Below, piece after piece: positions 52,308-62,117 of a DNA stretch of 64,000 bases; within the stretch, counting starts at the first letter, position 1; every line of letters starts with the position of its first letter. A program made the translations under genes and the position numbers. This DNA is from an uncultured Bacteroidia bacterium. GTDB taxonomy: Bacteria > Bacteroidota > Bacteroidia > Bacteroidales > UBA932. The stretch is from the NCBI GenBank assembly GCA_902769525.1, contig CACXPG010000004.1:62001-126000 (forward strand), given 5' to 3'. Under the pieces are notes generated by a model. It was not told the origin of the DNA. It made no database searches and was given only the letters and a program-made list of their open reading frames with translations.

Positions 52308-53033
52308 TTATTCCACCCACGAATCTTCCTGTGTCATAGTCTTCATGTCTTTGTCGACTATGGCTGTTTCACCTGTCCACCAGCTTGTACGCATAGATAG
52401 TTCATACCTTTCTGGAGTGATGTTGATAACATAGACCATCGGCATTGACTGAAGATGCCAGTAACCACCCCAATGCCCCTCGTGGACCGGAATGTAGCCA
52501 GCCAGTGTATAAACTCCTCCTTCATTCACCGGAGAACGCTTGAGATGTGATCTTCTTGCTTTATTCAGTCTAAGCCTGCCAAGAAAGCTGGAAACACGTT
52601 TATGAATGTCAGGCGTAATGTACAAAACCTTCCTGTCAGGCTCGTTCTTGCTAGTTTTCATGTAGCGCGGAAACATGTAGGTCGTATCACTTCCGTACCT
52701 GCTATCAATTACCGGCACTGCAAATGGCAGAACGATATATTCGCTAATGTCACTCTCCAGATCTTTTTGATAATGATGGAACACCTTGGCAAACAGTATA
52801 GTAAGGCTGTCTGACTTAGGCATGGATGACTCGATATTCTTGGACCAGGAATACCAGTCTTCCATAAATGCGGCTAACTTGTCGTTTGCAAGAGGCCTAT
52901 ATTTGTCCAGAAAGACGGGTGGCACCGGAGGCTCAGGAGGATTATTCACGGTCCCCGACTCTATATTGCGTGAAGTGGCGCAGGAGAGGGCTGTCAGACA
53001 GACGATGCAGGCTATGAAAAGTTTCTTACACAT
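52308..53033 (-). CDS. Putative lipoprotein, unknown function
   Basis: About 241 residues from ATG 53033 (MCKKLFIACIVCLTALSC); the lipobox TALSC predicts lipidation. The upstream frame to 53126 lies inside the glycosylase gene. Mature part: PPEPPVPP linker, then a domain with WYSWSKNIESSMPKSD, YIVLPFAVPVIDSRYG and GYIPVHEGHWGGYWHLQSMP. It overlaps the glycosylase-like gene by 8 bases. Confidence 0.72.
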   Translation of the reverse strand: MCKKLFIACIVCLTALSCATSRNIESGTVNNPPEPPVPPVFLDKYRPLANDKLAAFMEDWYSWSKNIESSMPKSDSLTILFAKVFHHYQKDLESDISEYIVLPFAVPVIDSRYGSDTTYMFPRYMKTSKNEPDRKVLYITPDIHKRVSSFLGRLRLNKARRSHLKRSPVNEGGVYTLAGYIPVHEGHWGGYWHLQSMPMVYVINITPERYELSMRTSWWTGETAIVDKDMKTMTQEDSWVE

Positions 53034-53691
53034 AAGCAAAGAGTTTACGATAACACTCAGCCTTTTTCTCCAATGACAGGGGATAGGCCCTGGAGGTAGA
53101 AGGCATACGGAAAAGCAGGAGTTCACGGTTTGCGGGCATTAAAGATTTTCCGGCTGGAATCTTTATCGCGACAGGTTCCCCTATCCTGATGTCCTTTACA
53201 TTAATGGGCACACCGTTCGATATCGGGCGGTTGGCCTCGATGAAGGTCTCAAGGGCTTTCTGGCCGGTAACGGCAATGGCCTTGCAGCCAGGCATCTGGG
53301 CCAGCAAGGCAGATATATCAGTCGGGCGGGCAACCTCCAGAAACTTGTCGGAAGCGTTGCCTTTGAGACGTCTGACGGCGGAAGCCGTGTCGAACATAGC
53401 AATCCCCCTTTCCCGGCAGAAGGCAATGATTCTTTCTCTGTCAAAGCGCTTCAGAAGCGTAGGTTTCGGGGCTTGAGGATTAGAATTGTGGAGTTCATCT
53501 GAAGCCTTTGCAATGAAGTGATCCTTGTCGCTGAAGAAGACAAGGCCGCAGATTCTCCAGAAGTCGTTGATGAAGTTAGGGTAAAAAAAATCCATGCTCC
53601 AGCGGGCCCGGGGAGGTGGAAAGCTCCCCAGAACCAGGAGTTTTGCGCCATCAGGGATAAAGGGCTGAAGCGGATGCTCTATTACATTCAT
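53026..53691 (-). CDS. Uracil-DNA glycosylase superfamily protein
   Basis: 221 residues from ATG 53691. KLLVLGSFPPPRARWSMDFF followed by YPNFINDFWRI resembles the first motif of the UDG fold (as in Mug/family 6 relatives). FDTASAVRRLKGNASDKFL and CKAIAVTGQKALETF follow, and RELLLFRMPSTSRAY matches the C-terminal PSxS/LPSTS motif of family members. Likely base-excision repair of deaminated bases; exact substrate unknown. Confidence 0.82.
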   Translation of the reverse strand: MNVIEHPLQPFIPDGAKLLVLGSFPPPRARWSMDFFYPNFINDFWRICGLVFFSDKDHFIAKASDELHNSNPQAPKPTLLKRFDRERIIAFCRERGIAMFDTASAVRRLKGNASDKFLEVARPTDISALLAQMPGCKAIAVTGQKALETFIEANRPISNGVPINVKDIRIGEPVAIKIPAGKSLMPANRELLLFRMPSTSRAYPLSLEKKAECYRKLFAYV

Positions 53692-53725
53692 CTTCAAAAG
53701 AGGGAGCTGGGCAATGGCAGAAGCT

Positions 53726-54478
53726 CTAGAGAAGCATCGTGACGGCAGCCTCAACCTTGTCAAGAGAGCAGGTAGGCTCAAAACGGGCCACAACCTCACC
53801 GTTACGGTTGATCAGGAACTTGGTGAAGTTCCACTTGATGTCGCTGGTCTCTCTCCATCCAGGAGCGTTTTCGTCGAACATCTTCTCCAGAATCGGAGTG
53901 AGCTTGTTGTCGGCGTCAAAGCCCTCGAAGCCTTTCTGGCTCTTGAGCCAGGTGTAGAGAGGAAGCTCGTTAGCGCCGTTTACGTCGCTCTTTTTGAACT
54001 GAGGGAAGTCTGTGCCGAACTTTACCTGGCAGAACTCGGTGATCTCCTCGTCAGTTCCGGGAGTCTGGTTGCCAAACTGGTTGCAAGGCACGTCCAGAAT
54101 CTCGAAGCCCTTGTCCTTGAGCTTTCTGTACATTGCCTCAAGTTCCTCGTACTGAGGGGTGAAGCCACAGCCTGTGGCGGTATTTACTATCAGAAGAACC
54201 TTGCCCTTGTATTCTGCAAGGCTGATTTCCTGGCCGTTCTTGCCTATCAGGGAGAAATCTGTTACTGTTTTCATATCATTGGTTTTTAATGTGTTTTCCG
54301 TGTTAGTCGAAGGCTGGTCCTTCTTGTTCTGGGCTGCAAACCTGGACAGATAGATCAATACGCCAATCAAAATAAGCAGCAGCACTATCAAAGTTACTGT
54401 GCTCTTCTTGTTTTTGGCCTTGCGCCTTTCCAGGCTGCTTCTGTCGAACTGGATTCTCTTGTTTGGCTGGTTTTCCAT
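53726..54478 (-). CDS. Glutathione peroxidase with N-terminal membrane anchor
   Basis: 250 residues. Residues about 26-46 (STVTLIVLLLILIGVLIYL) form a membrane anchor after a basic head. The peroxidase domain starts near residue 69: VTDFSLIGKNGQEISLAEYK, VNTATGCGFTPQYEEL (catalytic Cys), DVPCNQFGNQTPG and WNFTKFLINRNG. Bacterial members usually use thioredoxin. Most family proteins are about 160-180 residues without an anchor; an internal ATG just before the domain (MKTVTDFSLIG) could give a soluble form. A -7-like TAAATTTG lies upstream of 54478. Confidence 0.9.
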   Translation of the reverse strand: MENQPNKRIQFDRSSLERRKAKNKKSTVTLIVLLLILIGVLIYLSRFAAQNKKDQPSTNTENTLKTNDMKTVTDFSLIGKNGQEISLAEYKGKVLLIVNTATGCGFTPQYEELEAMYRKLKDKGFEILDVPCNQFGNQTPGTDEEITEFCQVKFGTDFPQFKKSDVNGANELPLYTWLKSQKGFEGFDADNKLTPILEKMFDENAPGWRETSDIKWNFTKFLINRNGEVVARFEPTCSLDKVEAAVTMLL

Positions 54479-54520
54479 ATCGCGATAATTATAATTACTT
54501 GCTCACAAATTTAACAAATT

Positions 54521-57500
54521 CTAGAACGGGAGAAGGTATTCATACAGAATCTCTATTGGATGAACGGCTTTGACTCCGGTATTCTGGAGTATGTGCTGGC
54601 GGCAGGAAGTGCCCGGAGCGGCAACATACAATACTCTGCCTTTCTCGCGTTTATCTTCATAGGCTGCTTTCATTACAGTTGGAAAGAGAACCGACCACCC
54701 TATGCTGACGGCCGTTTTTCTCGTTGCCTTTTCATAGCCGAAACTGCCGGCCATGCCGCAGCATCCGCTCGGAATTGTATGAACCGTAGCGCCCGGGAGA
54801 AGTTTCTTCAGCATCTGTTCCGTCTTGCCGATTCCAACAAGGGATTTCTGATGACAGTGGCCGTGAAGATAAATGTCACAAGATGCGTAGCCCATGCAAT
54901 TCTTGATGTTGCCTTTCTCCATCTCCCTGACAATGAACTCGTCATAGAGCAGGCAGTTCTTGGCAAGGGCTTTGGCCTTGTCTCGCATTTCAGGAGGGAC
55001 AAGATCAGGATACTCGTCCCTGAAAGTGAGAATGCAGCTCGGTTCAATGCCTACAAGAGGAGTGTCTTCAGAGATTATGTCGCCGAGAAGATTTACATTC
55101 TTGAGGGCAAACTTCTTGGCCAGAGTCAGGCAACCCTTTGAAATGGCGGCCCTTCCGCTTTCCACGTGGCGAGGAATCTGGACATCGTAGCCCAAATCCA
55201 TCAGCAGTTTAGCAAACGTATGCCCAAGCTCGGCTTCCTGATAATTGGTGAATTCATCGGCGAAAAGATAAACCTTACGCCTCTCGTCTGGCTTGAGATG
55301 CGGATGCTTCTTCAGATAGAGTTTCTTTTGAGCAAGGTCTCTTGCAACGAGCTGGCGCATAGACCACCGGCTTAGAGTCGGGATGCTAACTTCGCTGGAG
55401 AACTTGACTATCTTTTTCAGAAGACGGGCGGAAGGCTTCCACCTCGCAAAGAAATTGTAGAGAGGACGGACGTGGTGCCCCATTCTCTCGAACCAGGCCA
55501 TGCGGGCTATCATCCAGACATTCAGCGGTGTGCCTTGCACTTTCCACTTGTGCTGGAGAAGCTCGGCCTTGATCCTGGTCATATCCACGTTGGAAGGACA
55601 TTCGCTGCGGCATCCCTTGCAGGAAAGGCAGGTTGAGAGAATCTTCTCGACTTCCGGACTGCAGACAATGTCCCTGAAGGATGCTTTAAGTGATGGGTTG
55701 GCGCCGTATGTAAGCAGTTCGCGGAGAACATTGCAGCGGGCGCGCGTACTCCACAGCTCGTCATGTGAGACCTTGAATGCAGGACACATCGTGCCGCCCA
55801 TCTGGTTGGACCGGCGGCAGACTCCGGCGCCATTGCACTGCTCTATGCTGCAGAGCATTGCGTAAGGATTGCTCTCGCCGTGCGAGAACTCCCCGTTCCA
55901 GGTGTAATATGTATTCTGAGGAAGATTGTAAGCCTTCGGGTTTTCGTCAAGAAGATATCGCAGATATTCGTCCATTGGCGGGGTATCCACGATTTTACCC
56001 TTGTTGAACACGCCGTCAGGGTCCCAGGTTTTCTTGACCTGACGCATAAGTTCATAAACCTCAGGGCCGTACATAAGCGGAATAAACTCTCCCCTGAGCC
56101 TGCCGTCGCCGTGCTCGCCGGAGAGGCTTCCCTTGTGCTTGCGGACAAGTTTTGCTGTCTCTATGGCAACCTGGCGGAATTTCTTGCGGTCAGAAGGGTC
56201 TTTGAGGTTGAGAATAGGCCGAAGATGAAGTTCGCCTGTGCTGATATGCCCGTAGTAAACGCAGGAAAGACCAAGATTCGCGAGCATCTGCCCAAAATCA
56301 GCGATATAAGCCGGAAGCCTGGCGGGAGCGACTGCAGTGTCTTCAATGACCCCTACCGGCTTGGCATCGCCCTTCATTCCGCTCAGAACGCCCAGACCAG
56401 CTTTCCTCAAATCCCACACTCGGCTTATATCCTGATTGTAAACCCTTGTGCAGCAATATGCCAGAGCTTTGCCGGTATCAGCACCTGGGGTAAGAACCTC
56501 CTTTTCAAACTCCGCAGCAAGCTTCTCTATATCATCCCCCTGGAACTCGGCGATGATAAGGGCGGCAGGATCCCCTTTGATGAAGAAACGGTTGCGCTGC
56601 TGCTCCAGGTTATTTGCGCTAAGGTCAAGAATCTGGCCGTCCATCAGCTCAACTGCCACCGGATTGTGTCTCAAGGCGACAAGATTTGCCTGAAGGCTGT
56701 CTTCCAGGCTGTTGCAGTGAGCGCAAACTACCACTCTGTCCTTCAGCGGAACACGGTCAAGAGAAACCTTTATCTCGGTGATGAAAGCCAGGGTGCCCTC
56801 GCTTCCGCAAAGCAGCTTGCAGAGATTTATCTTTTCAGGAAGATCCTCTATGACCTCATCAATGGCGTAGCCGCAGCTTCGGCGGCGAAGAGTCCTGTCG
56901 GGATAATTATCGCGTATCAGACTGACTGGCTGAGGATCAAGAGAGAATCTGACCAGCTGGGCGTAAATCCTCTCTATAAGAGAATCGCCACCGTTTTCCT
57001 TTTCCCAGAAACGATGGCCGAAACGCTCCTCAAGCTCTGCCAGAGAATAGTCTTTGAATACTTCTACGGTCCCGTCGCTGAGAACTCCGGTTGCCTCAAG
57101 AACGTGATGACGGGTAGAGCCATATACCAGAGAATGAGTGCCGCAAGAGTTGTTGCCCATCATTCCGCCTATGCAGCAACGGTTGCTGGTGGAAGTCTCG
57201 GGACTGAAGAAAAGCAAATGTTTTTTCAGGGCAAGGTTCAATTCGTCTCTCACCACTCCGGGCTGTACTCTTGCCCACTGCTCTGAAGTGTTGATTTCCA
57301 GAATACTGCCCCAATTGTCAGATACGTCGCAAACTATTCCGCCGCCTACTACCTGGCCGCAGATGGATGTTCCGCCGGCACGGGGAATAATGTCAAGATG
57401 ATGCTCCCTGGCATACCGGATCAATTCCTGCACGTCCTCCACAGATGACGGATGTGCCACGCCATAAGGCTTTTCCCGATACACCGAAGCGTCGGAAGAA

Positions 57501-57538
57501 TATGCTATCCTGGAGAGATTGTCCTGGTATATTTTCAC
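54521..57538 (-). CDS. FAD-linked oxidase / Fe-S oxidoreductase fusion (YdiJ-like)
   Basis: 1005 residues. The N-terminal FAD-binding part shows VQELIRYAREHHLDIIPRAGGTSICGQ and GNNSCGTHSLVYGSTRHHV. The FAD-oxidase C-terminal domain follows. Then two Fe-S motif regions are seen, CSIEQCNGAGVCRRSN...CPAF and CLSCKGCRSECPSNVDM, and a GlcF-like CCG part with GIEPSCILTFRDEYPD and SGCCGMAGSFGYE. This is the GlcD-GlcF type fusion of YdiJ (D-2-hydroxyacid or D-lactate dehydrogenases). It would feed electrons from a 2-hydroxyacid to a quinone. The substrate is not decidable here. Confidence 0.88.
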   Translation of the reverse strand: MKIYQDNLSRIAYSSDASVYREKPYGVAHPSSVEDVQELIRYAREHHLDIIPRAGGTSICGQVVGGGIVCDVSDNWGSILEINTSEQWARVQPGVVRDELNLALKKHLLFFSPETSTSNRCCIGGMMGNNSCGTHSLVYGSTRHHVLEATGVLSDGTVEVFKDYSLAELEERFGHRFWEKENGGDSLIERIYAQLVRFSLDPQPVSLIRDNYPDRTLRRRSCGYAIDEVIEDLPEKINLCKLLCGSEGTLAFITEIKVSLDRVPLKDRVVVCAHCNSLEDSLQANLVALRHNPVAVELMDGQILDLSANNLEQQRNRFFIKGDPAALIIAEFQGDDIEKLAAEFEKEVLTPGADTGKALAYCCTRVYNQDISRVWDLRKAGLGVLSGMKGDAKPVGVIEDTAVAPARLPAYIADFGQMLANLGLSCVYYGHISTGELHLRPILNLKDPSDRKKFRQVAIETAKLVRKHKGSLSGEHGDGRLRGEFIPLMYGPEVYELMRQVKKTWDPDGVFNKGKIVDTPPMDEYLRYLLDENPKAYNLPQNTYYTWNGEFSHGESNPYAMLCSIEQCNGAGVCRRSNQMGGTMCPAFKVSHDELWSTRARCNVLRELLTYGANPSLKASFRDIVCSPEVEKILSTCLSCKGCRSECPSNVDMTRIKAELLQHKWKVQGTPLNVWMIARMAWFERMGHHVRPLYNFFARWKPSARLLKKIVKFSSEVSIPTLSRWSMRQLVARDLAQKKLYLKKHPHLKPDERRKVYLFADEFTNYQEAELGHTFAKLLMDLGYDVQIPRHVESGRAAISKGCLTLAKKFALKNVNLLGDIISEDTPLVGIEPSCILTFRDEYPDLVPPEMRDKAKALAKNCLLYDEFIVREMEKGNIKNCMGYASCDIYLHGHCHQKSLVGIGKTEQMLKKLLPGATVHTIPSGCCGMAGSFGYEKATRKTAVSIGWSVLFPTVMKAAYEDKREKGRVLYVAAPGTSCRQHILQNTGVKAVHPIEILYEYLLPF

Positions 57539-57553
57539 TTAACTGTGCTCTTC

Positions 57554-58531
57554 TTAACGAGTCTCGTCCCAACCGAAAGGATGCCTTGCAAGCGGAAGTT
57601 TTGCCAGCGGATGATAGTCCCCTACCAGGCCTATCGGCTTGGAGGAGCGGATCTGGCTGACTATCTCTATGCACGGACGGGCTTCGGATATCCTGAAGCC
57701 TTCTCCCGAGAGAATCCTCCGGTAGCTTTCCGTATGCAGTTCCGTGAATCCCTGGCTGAACTCGAACTGTTCACCGTCTATGCTGAGAGTCCTGTAGGTG
57801 CGCTTTTCACCCTGGACAGCATTCTCAGGAAGACATTCCGAGTTGATAGACAGGAAGTAACGCACTCTTGCACGCTTTAGCAAGAGGAAACCGGCCACCC
57901 TGTCGAAACTCATCACGTGGACGATGTTCTTTTCAACCGGACCGAAAATCCACTGGAGCATATCGTAGAAATGAACTCCTATGTTGGTTGCCACGCCGCC
58001 GCTCTTGTGCACATCGCCTTTCCAGGATGCGTAATACCACTTTCCCCTGGATGTAATGTATGTGAGGTCAACGTCGTATATCTTGTCCTCAGGACCCTCG
58101 TCCACCTTCTTTTTAAGCGCACAGATTGCATCGTGGAGCCTAAGCTGGAGAATTGTATAAGCCTTGTGCCCGGTCTCGTTCTCCATTTCCTGGAGATTGT
58201 CTATGTTGTAAGGGTTAAGCACCAGAGGCTTTTCGCAGATCACATCCACGCCCAGACGAAGACCATAGCGGATAAAGGCATCGTGAGTATAGTTGGGAGT
58301 GCATATACTAAGCCAGTTGAGAGGATCTTCAGTGCGCATTCTCTTTGAACAGAAACGGTCGAACTGCTCGTTTTCAGTAAAGAAAGAACAGTCCGGAAAA
58401 GAGCTGTCCAGACGCCCCACGCTGTCAAACTTGTCATAAGCCACAACCAGGTTGTTTCCGGTATCTGCGATGGCCTTAATATGTCTTGGAGCAATGTATC
58501 CAGCAGCTCCGATAAGCGCAAAATTCTGCAT
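57554..58531 (-). CDS. WlbA/WbpB-like Gfo/Idh/MocA family dehydrogenase
   Basis: 325 residues. N-terminal Rossmann motif FALIGAAGYIAPRHIKAI, EKPLVLNPYNIDNLQ (catalytic Lys region) and KSGGVATNIGVHFYDMLQWIFG (catalytic His). This is the pattern of WlbA/WbpB, which oxidise UDP-GlcNAcA at C3 in the synthesis of 2,3-diamino-2,3-dideoxy uronic acids. The DegT aminotransferase gene upstream on the same strand would supply the next step. Both belong to the surface polysaccharide cluster at 57.5-64 kb. Confidence 0.85.
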   Translation of the reverse strand: MQNFALIGAAGYIAPRHIKAIADTGNNLVVAYDKFDSVGRLDSSFPDCSFFTENEQFDRFCSKRMRTEDPLNWLSICTPNYTHDAFIRYGLRLGVDVICEKPLVLNPYNIDNLQEMENETGHKAYTILQLRLHDAICALKKKVDEGPEDKIYDVDLTYITSRGKWYYASWKGDVHKSGGVATNIGVHFYDMLQWIFGPVEKNIVHVMSFDRVAGFLLLKRARVRYFLSINSECLPENAVQGEKRTYRTLSIDGEQFEFSQGFTELHTESYRRILSGEGFRISEARPCIEIVSQIRSSKPIGLVGDYHPLAKLPLARHPFGWDETR

Positions 58532-58568
58532 ATTCTCTGTCTTTATCTCTATATCAAAACTAAGCCCC

Positions 58569-59822
58569 CTATTTTACAATCGCGGCCTTAATGGTATCCA
58601 CGATGTACTTCACGTCATCATCCGACACGTAAGGGCCGGCAGGAAGGCACATTCCAACCTTGAACAGCGCCTCTGAAACTCCGTTTACATAAGCCGGGGC
58701 GTTCCTGTAGACAGGCTGCTTGTGCATAGGCTTCCAGAGTGGACGGGCTTCAATTCCGGCGGCATCCATAAACACACGCAGAGCCTCTACGTTATCGTTT
58801 GGCTGACAGTCTGTTGTAGCAGACTCTGCAACGTGGATCACACCGGCCGCTCCGCCAACTGCTCCGGTAACCACTGTCTTGTAAGCGTTCTCCTGGCCCC
58901 TTATCCTCAGCGACGGGTCTAACGTAATGGTACACAACCAGTAGTTGCTGTCATACTCTCCGGTAGCGGGCTGCGAGTGAACCTGTATGCCCTCAATACC
59001 GGATAGAAGCTCCTCGTACATCTTCTGCACGTGCCTGTGATGGGCGATATGATCGTTGACAATCGTCATCTGCCCCCTGCCTATTCCAGCGCAAATGTTA
59101 CTCATACGGTAGTTGAAACCAATCTTCTCGTGCTGATAGTAAGGATAGCTTTCGCGATACTGGGTGGCATACATCATTATCTCCCGCCACTGGTCTTCAT
59201 TGGCCGTAACAAGAGCCCCGCCTCCGGATGTGGTAATCATCTTGTTTCCGTTGAAACTCAGCACACCGTACTTGCCGAACGTTCCAAGCACCTGGCCGTT
59301 GAATCTGGAGCCAAAGCCTTCTGCCGCATCCTCGATAACAGGAATGCCGTATTTCCCGGCGACAGCCATAATCCTGTCGATCTTGTAAGGCATGCCGTAC
59401 AGGGCAACCGGGACGATGGCCTTAGGCTTCTTTCCCGTCACCTTTATACGGTCTGCAATCGCCTTTTCCAGAAGGTCCGGATCCATATTCCAGGTATCGG
59501 CCTCCGAATCCACAAATACCGGCGTAGCCCCGACATAAGTTACAGGATGAGACGACGCGCAGAAGGTAAAGCTCTGAACCATAACCTCATCGCCGAGACC
59601 TACTCCACAGGCGATCAGGGACAGATGCACAGCAGCTGTGCCTGAAGAAAGAGCCACAATCCTCTTGTCCTGTCCGCAGAACTCTTCCAGGTCTTTCTCA
59701 AAGCCGTTCACGTTCGGCCCGAGCGGGACAACCCAGTTGGTATCGAACGCTTCCTGAATATACTTCTGTTCAAGACCTGCTTCGCTCATGTGAGCCAGGC
59801 ACAAGTAAATACGCTTTCCCAT
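58569..59822 (-). CDS. DegT/DnrJ/EryC1/StrS sugar aminotransferase
   Basis: 417 residues, PLP-dependent. ALSSGTAAVHLSLIACG binds PLP phosphate, VIEDAAEGFGSRFNGQ holds the ring-contact Asp, and SFNGNKMITTSGGGALVT contains the Schiff-base Lys. It transfers an amino group to a keto-sugar nucleotide. Next to a WlbA-like dehydrogenase, its likely substrate is the 3-keto sugar acid, which is inference. Confidence 0.9.
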   Translation of the reverse strand: MGKRIYLCLAHMSEAGLEQKYIQEAFDTNWVVPLGPNVNGFEKDLEEFCGQDKRIVALSSGTAAVHLSLIACGVGLGDEVMVQSFTFCASSHPVTYVGATPVFVDSEADTWNMDPDLLEKAIADRIKVTGKKPKAIVPVALYGMPYKIDRIMAVAGKYGIPVIEDAAEGFGSRFNGQVLGTFGKYGVLSFNGNKMITTSGGGALVTANEDQWREIMMYATQYRESYPYYQHEKIGFNYRMSNICAGIGRGQMTIVNDHIAHHRHVQKMYEELLSGIEGIQVHSQPATGEYDSNYWLCTITLDPSLRIRGQENAYKTVVTGAVGGAAGVIHVAESATTDCQPNDNVEALRVFMDAAGIEARPLWKPMHKQPVYRNAPAYVNGVSEALFKVGMCLPAGPYVSDDDVKYIVDTIKAAIVK

Positions 59823-59859
59823 TGTTCAATTATTTAATATGCTGTTCTTCCTTGTAATA

Positions 59860-60984
59860 TCATTCAGCCTTCAAGGCTATAACCTTCACATATTCCAGCA
59901 CCCGTCCTTTTGATCCGCCCTGAGAGTCGGCGATAAGAACCAGCGTCTGCCTCCCGTCTGGAAGTACAGGACCAAGACACATTCCCTCATAGTTAGCCAG
60001 TCCCAAGGCACCGGTCATAAAGCTGCAAAGCAGAGTCTTTGGCAACTCTCCATTCAATCCAGGGCCATATATGGCATCCTGAGGATCAACCAGATAGAGT
60101 TTTGTCATGGAAAAAGATTCAAGTGCCATCTTGAGAATACCGCCCTTCGGCACGTAAGCCTCCCTTTCTAGCACTACTAGCTTTCCGTCATTCAAAGCTG
60201 CCAGAGCAGAAATCCCGTGAACGTATGCCTGAGCATTCTTGCTCTCAGACTGAGACTTGATAGGCTCATCCATATAATAGAGATACTGGATCCAAGGTTT
60301 CAGCGAAGCGTCAAAACTCTGGAATCGGTGAAGCAGGGAATATTCGCCGTCAGACTTCAGTGGAGCCTCGGTGGTTGTCCAGAAAAGGCTTGTTGACGAA
60401 CTGTATGTCAGCGCCTCGAACCCGCGGTTTGGATAGATATTGTCCCATCCGAACTCAGAAGGGATTTCCAGCGCCCTACCCGTAGGGTTTCCATCAATAT
60501 CATACTCAGTGATACTCTGGTCGCTCTCTGCACTGATATACAAAGTATTGCCTTTAATCGTAGGAATTGAATCAGCCATCCCCAAAGCAGCCTTCCACTC
60601 TCTTATCAGCGAATCCGCAAAATCCGTCAGAGACACGTATGCAATTCCTTCACAGTCTTTGCTCTTGACCTCTGATTCTGAAGTACAGTCAGGCACTTGC
60701 ATCTCCACAGACTGGACCTGCCCCAGGTCGTTGATGTCTATGTTGAAGAAAACCAGCCCGCTACCGTTCAGCTTGTCATCAACTACGGCATAGGCGGAAC
60801 CTCCCAGGTATGCAATCCCGGAGTAATGTCCAGGCGGCACTTCTTCAGGCAGCGGAGCAAACAGCCCCGTCTCCTGCGCCACATATTTTATCTTCTCCTG
60901 CCTGACGGTATCCTGGCTTTGGCCATAACCGGACAGATGGATGGCAAAAAGAAAAAGCAACACCCAAAGGAGCCTCATTCTCAT
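59860..60984 (-). CDS. Secreted phytase-like (esterase-like activity of phytase) protein
   Basis: 374 residues. Signal peptide MRMRLLWVLLFLFAIHLSGYGQ. GHYSGIAYLGGSAYAVVDDK, KDCEGIAYVS, NRGFEALTYSSSTSLFWTTTEA and LANYEGMCLGP are repeated strand motifs of the phytase-like esterase beta-propeller. It is probably periplasmic or outer-surface. The substrate is unknown. It starts 5 bases after the NTP-transferase gene stop, so it is co-transcribed. Confidence 0.82.
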   Translation of the reverse strand: MRMRLLWVLLFLFAIHLSGYGQSQDTVRQEKIKYVAQETGLFAPLPEEVPPGHYSGIAYLGGSAYAVVDDKLNGSGLVFFNIDINDLGQVQSVEMQVPDCTSESEVKSKDCEGIAYVSLTDFADSLIREWKAALGMADSIPTIKGNTLYISAESDQSITEYDIDGNPTGRALEIPSEFGWDNIYPNRGFEALTYSSSTSLFWTTTEAPLKSDGEYSLLHRFQSFDASLKPWIQYLYYMDEPIKSQSESKNAQAYVHGISALAALNDGKLVVLEREAYVPKGGILKMALESFSMTKLYLVDPQDAIYGPGLNGELPKTLLCSFMTGALGLANYEGMCLGPVLPDGRQTLVLIADSQGGSKGRVLEYVKVIALKAE

Positions 60985-60989
60985 ATAAA

Positions 60990-62117
60990 TCAGATGCTGT
61001 CAGGCTTCAGAACATGAGCCCAGACACTCTTCCAGAAAGACAGAAAACGGCTGTCGTTATAGCAAAGCTTCTGCTTCCAGGCATTTGCCTGCCAGCGGCG
61101 GTACTTGAACGCCACACGGGAGAAAACTCCCTTCTTTGCCGGCTCTTCTTCCGCGAATTCAGGAAAGATTATATCGCCCAGCACTCTCTGCTTCAGAGCT
61201 TTGTCTATGTTCCAGGCAGAAGGGAAAAGGCCCCTCTCAAAGCCAAGGTCCTCTATGCAGACTGCGTTCAGATAGTTGAAGAAATCCGTCATCCGGAACT
61301 TCTCCATAACTCCGGCAAGATACTTCCAGTCTATCTCTGAGGAATGTTTTTCCACAAAAAGCCCCCAGTCAAGAACTTGCCTGAGATTGATTTCGGAAGA
61401 CGCAAAATGCAGCATGCAGTGCCTTATCTGGAACAGGGCGTGAAGGTTGGCTGATGGAAGATAAACCTTATGGCCGCCTGCTTCCGTATAATTGGAATCC
61501 TCTTCGGCCAATGATTTGAAGACCTTCTCCAGCTCTCTGTTCCCGTGACCGTAATGAACGTTGACAAAATCGTAATGGTTCTCCACCAGAAATCCTCCCA
61601 GACGGAAGGTTGTATGATGGTGATGGCTGTCGTCTATTTTTATGCCCAGCTCCTTGCCAAGAGCCTGGTCGGCTTCTTTGTACTTGCCAAACTGGTAGAT
61701 GTCTATGTCGCCGCAAGGCCTGTGGGACGGAACCGGGTAATTAAGGCTGAGACCATAACCCTTGAGAATCATCATCTTGTAGCCTCTGGTGCCATAGAAT
61801 TCCGCCATCTTGGAAATGACCTTCTTATATTTCTCGTACCTCTGCTCGTAGATAACCAGATTCTCTCCCACCCATTTAAGCTTAAGCCCCGGGGCCATCC
61901 GCTTCAAAGAGTCAGAGGCTTTGCGAGAGTCTTCGGAGCTTGAGTCAGAAGCACTGTCTGTCAGATACTTGACCCCATCAAGAACAATAGCCGCCATCCC
62001 TTGCCTGGATGCAAGGTGCTTGACGGCTTCCCAGTCTTCGACTTCCGGGATTTCGGCTTTATGGCCGATGCCCAGCTTTACAAGGGACAGATATGCTTCA
62101 ATCAGAGCGCTGCTCAT
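60990..62117 (-). CDS. Nucleotidyltransferase-fold family protein (NTP_transf_5)
   Basis: 375 residues. MMILKGYGLSLNYPVPSHRP followed by CGDIDIYQ is the diagnostic LKG...YP....R..GDIDI block, with the Asp pair as metal ligands. HYDFVNVHYG follows as a third acidic region. Members are often linked to polysaccharide clusters; their target is not established. The start overlaps the CapG-like gene stop by 4 bases. Confidence 0.82.
   Translation of the reverse strand: MSSALIEAYLSLVKLGIGHKAEIPEVEDWEAVKHLASRQGMAAIVLDGVKYLTDSASDSSSEDSRKASDSLKRMAPGLKLKWVGENLVIYEQRYEKYKKVISKMAEFYGTRGYKMMILKGYGLSLNYPVPSHRPCGDIDIYQFGKYKEADQALGKELGIKIDDSHHHHTTFRLGGFLVENHYDFVNVHYGHGNRELEKVFKSLAEEDSNYTEAGGHKVYLPSANLHALFQIRHCMLHFASSEINLRQVLDWGLFVEKHSSEIDWKYLAGVMEKFRMTDFFNYLNAVCIEDLGFERGLFPSAWNIDKALKQRVLGDIIFPEFAEEEPAKKGVFSRVAFKYRRWQANAWKQKLCYNDSRFLSFWKSVWAHVLKPDSI

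Noticed and set aside
55880-57286. 468-aa plus-strand frame opposite the YdiJ-like gene
   Set aside because: Complement of a well-supported oxidoreductase with several visible motifs; no family resemblance of its own.
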